From an uncultured Caldisericota bacterium (GTDB lineage Bacteria; Caldisericota; Caldisericia; Caldisericales; Caldisericaceae), in the NCBI GenBank assembly GCA_913055585.1, contig CAJXKN010000005.1, positions 1 through 35,031 on the forward strand: a DNA stretch of 35,031 nt. The letters run 5' to 3'. Each line of letters begins with the position of its first letter. Positions within the stretch are counted from its first letter, which is position 1. The position numbers were made by a program, and so were the translations under genes. Positions 1-8,348 of this stretch are shown piece after piece. The notes under the pieces are model-generated. The model was not told the DNA's origin and did not search any database. It worked only from the letters and a program-made list of their open reading frames with translations.

Positions 1-168
1 ATTCTTTCACCGATTCGTCCGCCTTCCCCTATTGAAATGAGCAACTATTTTTTGCATGAATACCACAAATTGCATTCTTACAAAAAGCTTTATGAGAAAT
101 TCATTACAAGAAGGCCCGTTGTTTTAGGGAGGCTATTTGCGTTGTTCAGAGTATTAAAAAATGGCTAA
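1..168 (+). CDS. C-terminal end of an unidentified protein (partial)
   Basis: An open frame runs from the left edge to a TAA at 166-168 and gives 55 residues. The tail is basic and aromatic and ends in LFALFRVLKNG. It has no stop codon and its codon use resembles the neighbours, so it is probably the true end of a gene that starts outside the window. I see no recognisable motif. The last 40 residues look like a helical, positively charged tail such as occurs in membrane-associated enzymes or glycosyltransferases, but this is only an impression. No terminator hairpin follows it. Confidence 0.55.
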   Translation: MLSPIRPPSPIEMSNYFLHEYHKLHSYKKLYEKFITRRPVVLGRLFALFRVLKNG

Positions 169-297
169 AATTTATAATCTATGCTGAAAGCGTAAAAAAG
201 CCTGGAATATACACACTTTCCGAAATTTTGGGATAGTTTAACTATTAAAATTTTAGGTAAAATAACATAAAAATATACATTTTCCCTTACAAACCTC

Positions 298-326
298 TTG
301 ACAAGAATGTTTTTTATATATAAAAT
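298..326 (+). promoter_or_regulatory. sigma70-type promoter of the HU gene
   Basis: TTGACA at 298-303 is followed after 17 bases by TAAAAT at 321-326. The predicted start is near 333, giving a leader of about 40 bases that ends in the GGAGGTGAG ribosome-binding site at 361-369. Confidence 0.8.
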
Positions 327-373
327 GAAAGAAATAAGTAAATATGCCATTTTTAGGAAAGGAGGTGAGACAG

Positions 374-649
374 ATGAATAAGCCTGAACTTATTGATGCA
401 ATTGCAAAGAAGACGGGTTTGAAAAAGAATGAAACAGAAGCTTTTATCAGTGCTTTTGTTGATGTAGTTATGGATTCTTTGAAGAAGGGAGACAAGGTTG
501 CACTTGTTGGCTTTGGTTCTTTTAACACAAGGAAAAGAGCAAAGAGAAATGGTGTTAACCCAAGAACAAGGAAGAAAATTAGGATTCCCGCAAAAGTTGT
601 TCCTTACTTCAAACCAGGGAAAAAGCTAAAAGATGTAGTAGCAAAGTAG
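374..649 (+). CDS. hup: HU-family DNA-binding protein
   Basis: This is a histone-like nucleoid protein that binds and bends DNA as a dimer. The product is 91 residues, the usual HU length. It opens with MNKPELIDAIAKKTGLKK (helical dimer core) and has the signature GFGSFNTRKRAKRNGVNPRT around residues 46-65, whose arm contains the Asn-Pro pair that intercalates in the minor groove. It ends with the lysine-rich strand FKPGKKLKDVV. An ATG at 344 would add ten unlikely residues. The ATG at 374 is preferred because it follows GGAGGTGAG by four bases. The gene is monocistronic, with its own strong promoter and a perfect hairpin terminator, which suits an abundant protein. Confidence 0.95.
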   Translation: MNKPELIDAIAKKTGLKKNETEAFISAFVDVVMDSLKKGDKVALVGFGSFNTRKRAKRNGVNPRTRKKIRIPAKVVPYFKPGKKLKDVVAK

Positions 650-661
650 CATCTTAGTTGC

Positions 662-695
662 TTGGGCAGAGAGAAATCTCTGCCCAGCTTTTATT
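662..695 (+). terminator. Rho-independent terminator after HU
   Basis: GGGCAGAGA at 664-672 pairs perfectly with TCTCTGCCC at 677-685 around a GAAA loop. Flanking bases can extend the stem, and it is followed by CTTTTATT. Confidence 0.92.
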
Positions 696-720
696 CTGAG
701 AAAGTACGGATAGAATATAA

Positions 721-930
721 CTTCTTGATCATTGTTTTCTATTAATCTATATAGTATATCTTGATGCAATGGAGCGATTTGCTACGCCTACATATCTATT
801 ACCTGAACAGGTCTTTGAGGATGGAACACCAACCGAATCTGCTACACCCCTTGCCTGGGCTCATGCGGCATACATCATCCTTTATAATCTTATTAATGCA
901 CTCTCTTCTAATAAAAAAGGAATTATTTAG
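721..930 (+). pseudogene. C-terminal remnant of a GH15 (glucoamylase-type) glycoside hydrolase
   Basis: The frame through 769-930 reads MERFATPTYLLPEQV, then FEDGTPTESATPLAWAHAAY, then IILYNLINALSSNKKGII and a TAG stop. This is the end of the catalytic (alpha/alpha)6 barrel of GH15 enzymes (glucoamylase, glucodextranase, trehalase types). It contains the PEQ glutamate that acts as general base in the family and the following ATPLAW(A/S)HA signature. Upstream, the frame holds only about 16 uncharacteristic residues back to a TAA at 718-720, so 500 or more residues are missing. There is no ribosome-binding site. The remnant ends one base from the convergent gene on the other strand. I infer a deletion relic of a starch- or trehalose-degrading enzyme rather than a functional peptide. 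Confidence 0.75.
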
Positions 931-931
931 C

Positions 932-1342
932 TCAAAGATCTTGGAATATTCGTGCTGTTGAAAGACCTGGTGCAGAAACATTTAAATCGAGAAAATAGCC
1001 AAATGGTGTTTGATGTACCTCATACCCTACATTTTCAAGTCTCTCTTTTGCTTTGTTCAATATTTCCTGAGCTATCTTTGGATCCGCTTTGCTCTTTGAC
1101 AAATGTGCAAAAGAATGCAGAATAATACGCTTTGTCTTGTTTTTTCCTGCAGCCCACTTCAAGCTCTTGATAAGCTTCTTGACTTTTTTATTTACCTCTT
1201 CCTCATCTTCCTTTTCTGCTTGAATAAAACCTACAAGTACATTATCAAAACTTTCCGTTCGCCTGTCATCTGCGAATGATTCGAGCGTCTTTGTCGTAGT
1301 TTTATAGCTGAATTTGTCCATATAAATTATTAGTAGTTTCAT
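932..1342 (-). CDS. Stand-alone archaeal-type ThrRS editing-domain protein
   Basis: The product is 136 residues and resembles the N-terminal editing domain of archaeal threonyl-tRNA synthetase, a DTD-like fold that removes serine from tRNA-Thr. It starts MKLLIIYMDKFSYK, has a mid-domain VLVGFIQAEKEDEE, the signature SFAHLSKSKADPKIAQEIL, and near the end YEVHQTPFGYF. The whole gene is just this domain with no synthetase attached. The ATG at 1342 is chosen because GGAGGTG lies four bases upstream, while the longer frame start at 1369 has no such signal. Recalling the Pyrococcus abyssi domain, the histidine of AHLS is kept. The residues after FGY (expected Tyr-Lys) and the later GHPLAE segment are replaced by Phe-Leu and PGLSTAR. 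It may therefore be inactive or altered in substrate. Confidence 0.75.
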   Translation of the reverse strand: MKLLIIYMDKFSYKTTTKTLESFADDRRTESFDNVLVGFIQAEKEDEEEVNKKVKKLIKSLKWAAGKNKTKRIILHSFAHLSKSKADPKIAQEILNKAKERLENVGYEVHQTPFGYFLDLNVSAPGLSTARIFQDL

Positions 1343-1436
1343 ATGCACCTCCAATAAACAATATAGCATATTTTATAATCTTGTGAATATACATAAAAAC
1401 TTTTTCATTTGCAAAATAGTTTGAATATATTTATAG

Positions 1437-1442
1437 TATAAT
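1437..1442 (+). promoter_or_regulatory. Possible -10 element for the 50-aa membrane peptide
   Basis: A perfect TATAAT lies 37 bases before the ATG at 1479. No good -35 hexamer is found at 16-18 bases, so this is a weak call. Confidence 0.35.
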
Positions 1443-1478
1443 AAAATACTTCATATAAACTAATTGGAGGTATAAAAA

Positions 1479-1631
1479 ATGAAGAATTATTATGGTATGG
1501 ATTTAGGAGAAATAGCAAGCCCTGGAGAAAAAATAAGCGGACTTATTATCTTTCTTTCGGTATGGGTTATCTCTTTGTACCTTATAAAAAGATGGATTGC
1601 TTTAAGAAAAGATAGCGTCATTGAAAGATAA
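1479..1631 (+). CDS. Small single-pass membrane protein, 50 aa
   Basis: The peptide opens MKNYYGMDLGEIASPGEK, continues with the hydrophobic stretch ISGLIIFLSVWVISLYLI (about residues 19-36) and ends in a basic tail KRWIALRKDSVIER. This predicts one transmembrane helix with the positive C-terminus in the cytoplasm. GGAGG at 1466-1470 sits eight bases before the ATG, and a TATAAT lies at 1437-1442, so it looks like a genuine expressed gene. I do not recognise the family. The gene precedes the EamA transporter by 38 bases and may be co-transcribed with it. Confidence 0.6.
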   Translation: MKNYYGMDLGEIASPGEKISGLIIFLSVWVISLYLIKRWIALRKDSVIER

Positions 1632-1633
1632 AG

Positions 1634-1659
1634 TAAGTAACATAGTTTACAATTACTTA
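1634..1659. repeat. Short inverted repeat between the 50-aa gene and the EamA gene
   Basis: TAAGTAA at 1634-1640 is repeated in inverse as TTACTTA at 1653-1659 with a 12-base loop. It has no T-tract, so it could be an operator or an mRNA hairpin near the start of the transporter gene, or chance in AT-rich DNA. Confidence 0.3.
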
Positions 1660-1669
1660 GTTTGAGAAT

Positions 1670-2545
1670 ATGACAAAATTAGAAAAGAAAGCAATTCTTG
1701 TAATTGTTTTAATGACGTTAGTTTGGGGCGGAACATTTCCTTTAGTTAAAGTTTTACTCAATTTTCTTTCGCCCGTTAATCTGCTTATGTACAGATTTTT
1801 ATTCGCTGCTCTCATTGCATTCCCTTTCCTTCTAAGAGACATTAAAAAGAATAGAAAATACATTTTAAAACTAATAATACTTAGCATTCTTCTCTATATT
1901 GCATACTACGCTCAAACTGTAGGCTTAAAGTATACTACTTCCTCAAAAAGCGCTTTCATAACAGGTTTGTATGTTATTTTCACGCCAATCTTTGCTTTAT
2001 TTTTTACAAAGGAAAAATTAACCCTTAAGCTGTCAATATCACTGCTACTATCTTTGATGGGGCTTGCTCTTCTCTCCAATATCACCTTTATGCATTTTGA
2101 AATAAATATTGGAGACCTTATTACAATAATCTCTGCTGTAACATTTGCTATTCAGATTGTACTCACTAATATCTATGCGAAAGAAATTGATATTTTATTT
2201 ATTACTTCTTTTCAGATGGTTTTTATGTTTGCAATGGGGATTCCCTTTGCTGGTAATTTCTTAAAAGTTGCTATGCCTCTCTGGGTCCTTTTAAGTCTTA
2301 TATTCTTAGGGTGTTTTGCAGGTTTTCTTGCAGTTCTTGCAGAAACGTATAGTTTAAAGTACCTTGACCCTGACAGAGCAGCAATTCTGTTTACCCTTGA
2401 ACCTGTATTTGCAGGTATATTCTCGTTTATATTTCTTAACGAAAGGCTTTCTCGAAACGGAATAATAGGTGCTTTTCTTATTCTCATCGCTATGTGGCTT
2501 GCTGCTACAAGCAAAGTAAAGAAAGGTCTATCTTCTAAAGAATAA
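1670..2545 (+). CDS. EamA/DMT-family transporter
   Basis: This 291-residue protein is a drug/metabolite transporter of the ten-helix EamA type. It has two repeated five-helix halves. The first begins with the typical VIVLMTLVWGGTFPLVKVLL (about residues 11-30), and the second contains IISAVTFAIQIVLTNIYAKE and ends with LEPVFAGIFSFIFLNERLS, the hallmark end of an EamA repeat. The charged tail TSKVKKGLSSKE is cytoplasmic. It sits in the inner membrane and probably exports amino acids or related metabolites, although the substrate cannot be read from sequence. The ribosome-binding site is weak (TTTGAGAA). Its 3' end overlaps the convergent DUF2905 gene by 18 bases. Confidence 0.88.
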   Translation: MTKLEKKAILVIVLMTLVWGGTFPLVKVLLNFLSPVNLLMYRFLFAALIAFPFLLRDIKKNRKYILKLIILSILLYIAYYAQTVGLKYTTSSKSAFITGLYVIFTPIFALFFTKEKLTLKLSISLLLSLMGLALLSNITFMHFEINIGDLITIISAVTFAIQIVLTNIYAKEIDILFITSFQMVFMFAMGIPFAGNFLKVAMPLWVLLSLIFLGCFAGFLAVLAETYSLKYLDPDRAAILFTLEPVFAGIFSFIFLNERLSRNGIIGAFLILIAMWLAATSKVKKGLSSKE

Positions 2546-2740
2546 GTTCAGTAGTACTGTGAGAATTATGCTTATAACGATGCTTGTTACTATTGGAAAA
2601 TAGAATGTGAAATTTTTACGCTGGATAACGATATCTCCGGGGAGTTTGATAAAACCAAACCTTTCGACTAAAAAAAGAATTCCAGCTATCACTAAAAACA
2701 GTATACCAAGCTCAAAGAAAATTTTACTAAAACGCATCAT
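2528..2740 (-). CDS. DUF2905-family small membrane protein
   Basis: The product is about 70 residues with two transmembrane helices: FELGILFLVIAGILFLVERF, then the family signature IKLPGDIVIQRKNFTFYFP, then ITSIVISIILTVLLNLFF-type helix two and a final Arg-Arg. This matches DUF2905, a widespread bacterial protein of unknown function. Start choice: AGAGGTG at 2747-2753 fits the ATG at 2740 (six-base gap); the GTG at 2749 overlaps that signal and the ATG at 2737 is also possible. It is the last gene of the deoB-recG-rsmD operon, 31 bases after rsmD, and overlaps the end of the EamA gene tail to tail. Confidence 0.85.
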   Translation of the reverse strand: MMRFSKIFFELGILFLVIAGILFLVERFGFIKLPGDIVIQRKNFTFYFPIVTSIVISIILTVLLNLFFRR

Positions 2741-2771
2741 ATACATCACCTCTCTATTTTCAATATTATAC

Positions 2772-3371
2772 TCATAAATCGTAATTCTCTACAGAGTCTA
2801 TTGTTAAATAATACGTAACTACTGCCTTTCCATATTTTTTCTCTTTGAACTTTCTAAACAAATGCTCTCCTTTAATTTCGTCAGTAAGTATTTCCTCTGG
2901 AGAATGCTCTGCAATAATAATTGAATTTTCATTAAGCAGTGGAAAATAAGCAAGTGCTTTTATTACCTTTTCTGAAAGCAACGATGCATATGGAGGGTCG
3001 AGAAATACAATATCAAATTTCCCCTGTACTCTTTTCTCAATTTTTTTATAGTTTTTAATAGCAGAAAGTACGTCCTTTTTCATTATGGATACGTTTTTTT
3101 TCACATCAAGCAAAGAAACATTTTTCTTGAGTGTTTGTATGGAAATACTTTCTTTATCGACAAACAGAACAAATTTTGCTCCCTCACTTAGTGCTTCAAA
3201 TCCCATTGCCCCTGAGCCTGCAAAAAGGTCCAAAAAAATACTATTTTTTACTTTATCTCTTATCGTATTAAATATTGATTCCCTTACCTTATCGCTTGTA
3301 GGCCTGAGAAGTGCATTCTTAGGCGGCGAGAAAAGAACCTTCCCTCTGAACTTTCCTGTTATTATTCTCAT
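2772..3371 (-). CDS. rsmD: 16S rRNA (guanine-966-N2)-methyltransferase
   Basis: RsmD uses S-adenosylmethionine to methylate G966 of 16S rRNA during 30S assembly. The 199-residue length is normal. Visible motifs are [10 protein letters not shown] at the start, RPTSDKVRES at residues 23-32, the SAM-binding DLFAGSGAMG at 48-57 and the catalytic DPPY at 125-128. Its ATG shares one base with the recG stop codon (TAATG), so it is translationally coupled. The recG-rsmD neighbourhood is common in bacteria. Confidence 0.95.
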   Translation of the reverse strand: MRIITGKFRGKVLFSPPKNALLRPTSDKVRESIFNTIRDKVKNSIFLDLFAGSGAMGFEALSEGAKFVLFVDKESISIQTLKKNVSLLDVKKNVSIMKKDVLSAIKNYKKIEKRVQGKFDIVFLDPPYASLLSEKVIKALAYFPLLNENSIIIAEHSPEEILTDEIKGEHLFRKFKEKKYGKAVVTYYLTIDSVENYDL

Positions 3372-5692
3372 TAAGCAATACCTGCAAGTTCTATCTTATC
3401 AGAAAACTTATGCTTAAGCACTTTCATTAATTCTGCTTTTTTCTCTTTGTCCCACTGAATTTTATTTTCTATGGTAAGCTCTGCTTGTTTGCGTGCAATT
3501 TCAAGTAGTTTCATATCCTTTTCTCTTAAAAGTGATGTGATTTTGAATTCTGGCAAACCGTGCTGCTTCAACCCAAGAAGTTCTCCTGGACCTCTTAGCC
3601 TCAAATCCGCTTCGGATACTTCAAAGCCATCCAATGTTTTCTCAAGCACACGCAATCTGTTTAGAGCTTCTTCCCTCTTACTTTTAGTTATAAGGAAACA
3701 GTAAGACTGCAAATTGCTCCTTCCTACTCTTCCCCTCAATTGATGGAGTGTTGCAAGCCCAAAATGGTCCGCATCTTCTACAATGATAACAGTTGCATCA
3801 GGCACATCTACCCCTACTTCAATTACAGTGGTCGATACAAGTACGGGTATCTTGCCTGATTTGAAGGAAGTCATTACTGATGCTTTTTCTTTGGAGCTCA
3901 TTGCACCGTGGAGGATGCCCACATCAAAATTCTTTAGATACGTTTCTTTTAGTTCTTTCACTTTCTCCTGTACAGATTGCAATTCACTTTTTTCTGATTC
4001 TTCTATAAGAGGACAAACGATGTATCCCTTTCTTCCTGCTTTTAATTCAGCTACAAGCGTATTATATGCTTCGCTCCCGTTTCCTATAAATACTTTTGTT
4101 AATACAGGCTTTCTTCCCTTAGGCATTTCTCTTATCTGCGTAATATCTAAGTCGCCATAAAGAGTTAGTGCAAGCGTTCTGGGAATCGGTGTTGCACTCA
4201 TTACGAGTGTATGAGGAAGCAGAGCTTTGTTTTTAAGGCTGCCTCTTTGTAAAACACCAAAACGGTGTTGCTCATCCACAACTGCAATAGCAAGATTTTT
4301 AAATTTCACATCATTTTGAATTAAAGCATGAGTTCCTATTAGGACGTTTATTTTGCCTTCTTTCACATCATTTAGTATTTTCTCTCGTTCTTTACGTCTT
4401 GTGCCTGAAGTGAGAAGTGCAACACTTATATTTGCTTTACATAGAATCTTCTCTGCTACACTAAACGTTTGCTGTGCAAGTACTTCCGTTGGAGACATCA
4501 TTGCCCCTTGATATCCATTTTTTACTGCAACAAATAATGCAAATAGAGCAACAACCGTTTTGCCTGAGCCAACATCACCGTGTAAAAGTCTGTTCATTGG
4601 TCTTCCAGATGAAAGATCAAAAGCAATATCTGCCATTGCTTTTAGTTGTGCATCTGTCAGCTGAAAAGGGAGGAGGTTTTGAAAAGCTTCTATGTCAGTA
4701 GGTTCTACTTTTAATTTTATGCCTTCTAAACTTTCTATTTTCTTTTTCCGTAGTCCTAACATTAGCTGCAACATAAATAATTCATCAAATATTAATCTAT
4801 CCTTTGCTCTTTCAAGAAGCTCAAAGCTCTTTGGAAAGTGTATGTTGTACAGTGCTTCACTGATAGAGAGTAAATTCAACTTTTTAATAATATGCGGATC
4901 CATATAATCTGAAAGAAAAGGTAGATACGTATCAAGCGCTTTTTTAATCTTGTTCCTTAAAGTCTTTTGATAAAGACCTTCCGTTAAGGGATACACAGGG
5001 ATTATGCGCATTGAATGAATTGTTTCTTTTCCCTGCTGAATAACCTCATATGTTGGTGAGGGCATCTCCCATTTACCATACATAAACTGCACCTTTCCAG
5101 ATAGAATAACGGCCATCCCTTCTTTTAATACACCCTTTAGATATGGCTGGTTAAACCATACGGCAGTAATATAGCCTGTACCGTCCGTAATAATGGCAGA
5201 GAAAATTTTGATCCTCCGTACCATCTCAGATGTCTTTACGATTCTTCCTTTAATCAGAGCATTTGTCCCTGATTGGAGATAAGCAATTTTGTTTACATGC
5301 CTCAAGTCAATGTATTCTCTTGGAAAGTAATACAAAAGATCAATTACATCTCTTATGTTAAGTTTCTTAAGAGATGAAGCAAGGTGCGGGCCTATCCCCT
5401 TCATATACTGTACAGGGATATGTAAGTCTGAAAGAGAGACAAAATGTTCTTCTTTTACTTTTGTACCATAGAGAATAGAAATTGCTTGCTTTATTGTATT
5501 TTCTCTTTGTTCTGATGAGAGCTCTGCATAACGAGCAAATAGCTTCTTTATTTTTTCTTTTTTGCTCTCACTTAAATTTAGCTCTTGAATCTTACTGAGG
5601 ATAAATTTGTCCAATCCGCCTATCACGGCATCATTTTTGAAACCTCGTTTGACTTCAAGATTCAGCGGTCCTTCTATTAAATTATTGTTCAT
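3371..5692 (-). CDS. recG: ATP-dependent DNA helicase RecG
   Basis: RecG remodels stalled replication forks and Holliday junctions. At 773 residues it is longer than E. coli RecG (about 690). The extra part is an N-terminal helical extension (residues about 1-90, charged, with [19 protein letters not shown]), as known for Thermotoga RecG. A helix-hairpin-helix-like [15 protein letters not shown] follows at 97-110, then the OB-fold wedge (about 140-225). The helicase core has Walker A GDVGSGKT at 372-379, DEQH box at 473-476, [19 protein letters not shown] and QLRGRVGRS. The ATG overlaps the deoB stop by four bases (ATGA), and the stop overlaps rsmD. Confidence 0.97.
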   Translation of the reverse strand: MNNNLIEGPLNLEVKRGFKNDAVIGGLDKFILSKIQELNLSESKKEKIKKLFARYAELSSEQRENTIKQAISILYGTKVKEEHFVSLSDLHIPVQYMKGIGPHLASSLKKLNIRDVIDLLYYFPREYIDLRHVNKIAYLQSGTNALIKGRIVKTSEMVRRIKIFSAIITDGTGYITAVWFNQPYLKGVLKEGMAVILSGKVQFMYGKWEMPSPTYEVIQQGKETIHSMRIIPVYPLTEGLYQKTLRNKIKKALDTYLPFLSDYMDPHIIKKLNLLSISEALYNIHFPKSFELLERAKDRLIFDELFMLQLMLGLRKKKIESLEGIKLKVEPTDIEAFQNLLPFQLTDAQLKAMADIAFDLSSGRPMNRLLHGDVGSGKTVVALFALFVAVKNGYQGAMMSPTEVLAQQTFSVAEKILCKANISVALLTSGTRRKEREKILNDVKEGKINVLIGTHALIQNDVKFKNLAIAVVDEQHRFGVLQRGSLKNKALLPHTLVMSATPIPRTLALTLYGDLDITQIREMPKGRKPVLTKVFIGNGSEAYNTLVAELKAGRKGYIVCPLIEESEKSELQSVQEKVKELKETYLKNFDVGILHGAMSSKEKASVMTSFKSGKIPVLVSTTVIEVGVDVPDATVIIVEDADHFGLATLHQLRGRVGRSNLQSYCFLITKSKREEALNRLRVLEKTLDGFEVSEADLRLRGPGELLGLKQHGLPEFKITSLLREKDMKLLEIARKQAELTIENKIQWDKEKKAELMKVLKHKFSDKIELAGIA

Positions 5693-6861
5693 TCTAAAAT
5701 AATTTCTTTTGCAAAGCTCTCCCCATTAATATGTTCTAAACCGAAGATTTCAGAAATTGTGTCTCCCATATCAGAGAAAGAATTTCTCAGTCCAAGATAG
5801 TAATTTCTCCTCACTTTCTTTCCGTATACAATAATGGGTACAAACTCTCTTGTATGGTCCGTATGTGCTTTGAATGTGGGGTCGCATCCATGGTCTGCTG
5901 TAATGAATAAGATATCTGTATCTTTCATACTGTTTAAGATATCAGGCAGAGCCTCATCGAAGTCTTTCAGCCCATTACCATATGCCACGTAATTTCTTCT
6001 ATGGCCCCAATGTGAATCAAACTCAACTAAATTTGTGAAGAGCAATCCTTCAAAGTCCTCTCGTATCAAATCAATTGTTTTTATTATCCCATCAATGTTG
6101 TTGCTTGTATGAATACTTTTCGTAAGACCAACGCCCGCAAACAGGTCATGAATTTTCCCCACACCTACTACCTCTCTTCCGCTTGCTTTCATTGTATCAA
6201 GTACGGTTTTTCCCTGTGGCTTCAACGCATAATCTCTTCGCTCAGAAGTGCGCACCAAACCGTGCTCAGGGTCGCCAATAAAAGGCCGTGCAATAACTCT
6301 TGCTACAGCGTTTTCGCCAACGCACACTTCTTTTCTTGCAATCTCGCACATTTTGTATAATTCTTCAAGAGGGATAACACTCTTATGTGCAGCAATTTGA
6401 AAAACAGAGTCAGCAGAAGTATACACAATGGGATAACCGGTTTTTACGTGTTCATCGTATAACTCTTTAATAATAGCAGTACCTGATGCCGGTTTATTGC
6501 CAAGTACTTTTCTCCCTATGAGTTTTTCAAATTTTTCAATCATCTCTTTTGGGAAACCATTAGGATATGTAGGAAAAGCTTTGTTAAGAATGATGCCCAT
6601 CATTTCTCCATGACCGCTGATTGAATCCTTACCCTTTGATTGTTCCTTCATCCTCCCATACGCTGAGATATAATCACCCTTTTTCCCTAAAAGGAGTCCT
6701 TTTAATCCCAGCTTCTCCATATTTGGTAGCCTCAAACCCTTGTTGTACTGCAGTACGTGAAGCAGGGTATTTGCTCCCCAATCGCCGTATTCAATGGCAT
6801 CATCTGCTTCACCTGCACCTACACTGTCCAGAACAACTACAATTGCTCTTTTTATGTTCAT
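5689..6861 (-). CDS. deoB: Phosphopentomutase
   Basis: DeoB interconverts ribose-1-phosphate and ribose-5-phosphate (and the deoxy forms), linking nucleoside breakdown to the pentose pathway. The 390 residues carry the alkaline-phosphatase-superfamily metal sites: [14 protein letters not shown] with the first Asp near residue 11, the phosphoacceptor region [13 protein letters not shown], and [19 protein letters not shown] near the C-terminus with Asp-His and His ligands. Length and order match the family. GGAGGTAA precedes the ATG by three bases. It is first in the operon deoB-recG-rsmD-DUF2905 and has a clear upstream promoter. Confidence 0.96.
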   Translation of the reverse strand: MNIKRAIVVVLDSVGAGEADDAIEYGDWGANTLLHVLQYNKGLRLPNMEKLGLKGLLLGKKGDYISAYGRMKEQSKGKDSISGHGEMMGIILNKAFPTYPNGFPKEMIEKFEKLIGRKVLGNKPASGTAIIKELYDEHVKTGYPIVYTSADSVFQIAAHKSVIPLEELYKMCEIARKEVCVGENAVARVIARPFIGDPEHGLVRTSERRDYALKPQGKTVLDTMKASGREVVGVGKIHDLFAGVGLTKSIHTSNNIDGIIKTIDLIREDFEGLLFTNLVEFDSHWGHRRNYVAYGNGLKDFDEALPDILNSMKDTDILFITADHGCDPTFKAHTDHTREFVPIIVYGKKVRRNYYLGLRNSFSDMGDTISEIFGLEHINGESFAKEIILE

Positions 6862-6906
6862 TATTTACCTCCTTGCATTATAAATGTTAAATACTATCTA
6901 TTTTTA

Positions 6907-6934
6907 GTTATATGCATATTTTCATTTTTGTCAA
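6907..6934 (-). promoter_or_regulatory. Promoter of the deoB-recG-rsmD-DUF2905 operon
   Basis: On the minus strand TTGACA (6934-6929) is followed after 16 bases by TATAAC (6912-6907). The predicted start near 6900 leaves a leader of about 40 bases before the deoB ATG. Confidence 0.72.
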
Positions 6935-6986
6935 AGATAAGTGCAAACTTTACAGAGAAACCAATCTTTTATGCAGGATAATAAAT

Positions 6987-7015
6987 TTGACAGCCCTGCA
7001 TGAATATGATACAAT
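6987..7015 (+). promoter_or_regulatory. Near-consensus promoter of the OsmC gene
   Basis: TTGACA at 6987-6992, a 17-base spacer and TACAAT at 7010-7015, with an extended -10 TG at 7007-7008. Predicted start is near 7022. This is one of the best promoters in the window. Confidence 0.88.
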
Positions 7016-7089
7016 ACAAACTAAATAATAATGTTATAAGACAAGGATATTGATAAATGCTTATAATAAAAAATAAGGAGGTTAATAGT

Positions 7090-7521
7090 ATGAGCGAAGA
7101 TAATATTACTAAGGTGGAATTAAAAAAAGCGTACGGGCTTACCGTGATTGCAAGGAGTAATTCCAATCATTGGATTGTGATGGATGGTCCCGAAAAATTC
7201 AAGGGGCATAGTGCTGCTGCAAGACCGATGGAAGTATTACTTATGGGAGCCGCTGGATGCACATCACAGGATGTCATTTCAATCCTTGACAAGATGCAGG
7301 TAAAGTACAGAGATTTTAAATTGGAAGTGACGGCAGAGAGGGCACCAGATCATCCAAAAGTTTTTACAAAGATTTATTTGAAATACATGATCTGGGGTGA
7401 CGTTCCTGAGGAGAAATTTAAAAAAGCAATTGAGCTTTCAGAGAATAAATACTGTTCAGCTTCAGCAATGCTGAGGAAAGCATCAGAACTTCATACGGAG
7501 TATAAAATCTTTAAAGAATGA
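7090..7521 (+). CDS. OsmC-family peroxiredoxin-like protein
   Basis: The product is 143 residues of the OsmC/Ohr/YhfA fold, which reduces organic peroxides with two reactive cysteines. Both are present: C57 in PMEVLLMGAAGCTSQDV and C122 in ENKYCSASAMLRKA. The spacing and context are those of the OsmC/YhfA subgroup rather than Ohr. The frame can start at 7057, but the ATG at 7090 is chosen because AAGGAGG lies seven bases before it and the protein then starts MSEDNITKVELKKAY. It has a strong extended -10 promoter and is followed after four bases by the DUF2344 gene. Confidence 0.9.
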   Translation: MSEDNITKVELKKAYGLTVIARSNSNHWIVMDGPEKFKGHSAAARPMEVLLMGAAGCTSQDVISILDKMQVKYRDFKLEVTAERAPDHPKVFTKIYLKYMIWGDVPEEKFKKAIELSENKYCSASAMLRKASELHTEYKIFKE

Positions 7522-7525
7522 GCTA

Positions 7526-8215
7526 ATGAGGATAAGGGTAAATTTTGAAAAACCCGAAGATATCTGTTATATAGGGCATATAGATTTTACAAAGGTAGTA
7601 ACAAGAGGATTGAGGCGAACACTCCTTCCTCTAAAATTTACGGAGGGTTTTAACTCACGTGTTAAAGTAGAAATGGGTTTTCCTTTGAGTGTAGGTATGA
7701 TAGGCGAAGATGAATATTTTGACTTTTATTTAAGAAAAGATGTTGATATGGAACTCGTACAATCTAAGCTTGAGGAAGCATTCAAGGATATTATAAAGAT
7801 TAAGCGCATCAAGCCGGTGCAAGATAACATTCCGGCTATTACATCACTTCCCGCTATACTTGTACACTTCATATATGGTACACTGGAGGAAGTAATTTCC
7901 GAAAATGTTGTTGAAGAAAAGCTTATGTCTATTTCTGAGATGCAAGAAATCATTGTTTTGCGAAAAAAGCATAATGCAGATAAAAAGAAAAACATAAGGC
8001 CATTTATAAAAGAGTTCAAACTACTGAAAATGGAACAAAAAAATATTGTTTTTCTCCTCTCAGCATATTTTTCTTCTAATGGCAGCGTAAAGATAAGTGA
8101 AATTGAGCAGATTCTGAATGAAAACGGGATAAAGGTAAAGTTTGACTATATGATAAGGAAAAAAACAAGCGTAAAATACAAAGGAAAGCTTATGTCTCCA
8201 TTTGATATTGAATGA
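7526..8215 (+). CDS. DUF2344 (TIGR03936) radical-SAM-linked protein
   Basis: The 229-residue product starts MRIRVNFEKPEDICYIGHID, followed by RGLRRTLLPLKFTEGFNSR and the segment MGFPLSVGMIGEDEYFDFYL. This is the DUF2344/TIGR03936 domain, which in many bacteria is fused to, or encoded next to, a radical SAM protein and often lies near RNase G. Its biochemical role is not established. Here no radical SAM gene is adjacent; the partner gene is OsmC, four bases upstream, so translation is probably coupled (ribosome-binding signal weak). The C-terminal third (about 150-229) is charged and helical. Confidence 0.82.
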   Translation: MRIRVNFEKPEDICYIGHIDFTKVVTRGLRRTLLPLKFTEGFNSRVKVEMGFPLSVGMIGEDEYFDFYLRKDVDMELVQSKLEEAFKDIIKIKRIKPVQDNIPAITSLPAILVHFIYGTLEEVISENVVEEKLMSISEMQEIIVLRKKHNADKKKNIRPFIKEFKLLKMEQKNIVFLLSAYFSSNGSVKISEIEQILNENGIKVKFDYMIRKKTSVKYKGKLMSPFDIE

Positions 8216-8234
8216 ATCACTTATGTAAAATTAG

Positions 8235-8240
8235 TATAAT
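8235..8240 (+). promoter_or_regulatory. Possible -10 element for the aminotransferase gene
   Basis: A perfect TATAAT lies 109 bases before the ATG at 8349. No convincing -35 hexamer is found at 16-18 bases, so the call is weak. The leader (8246-8348) shows no hairpin or riboswitch I can recognise. Confidence 0.35.
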
Positions 8241-8348
8241 AATCCTAAGAAATTTTTGGTATGGAGTTAAATAAAGTGTGTTGACTTAATGCAACTTTTT
8301 GATAGACTTTTATTGGAATTATTTATAAGCAAGAAAGGAGATGAAACA

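Noticed and set aside
761-961. Plus-strand open frame of 66 residues starting MMQWSDLLR
   Set aside because: It is a shadow of the GH15 remnant, which is read in another frame of the same strand (769-930) and carries the recognisable motif.
8281-8306. TTGACT with GATAGA as a promoter for the aminotransferase
   Set aside because: The spacer is only 14 bases and the -10 is poor.
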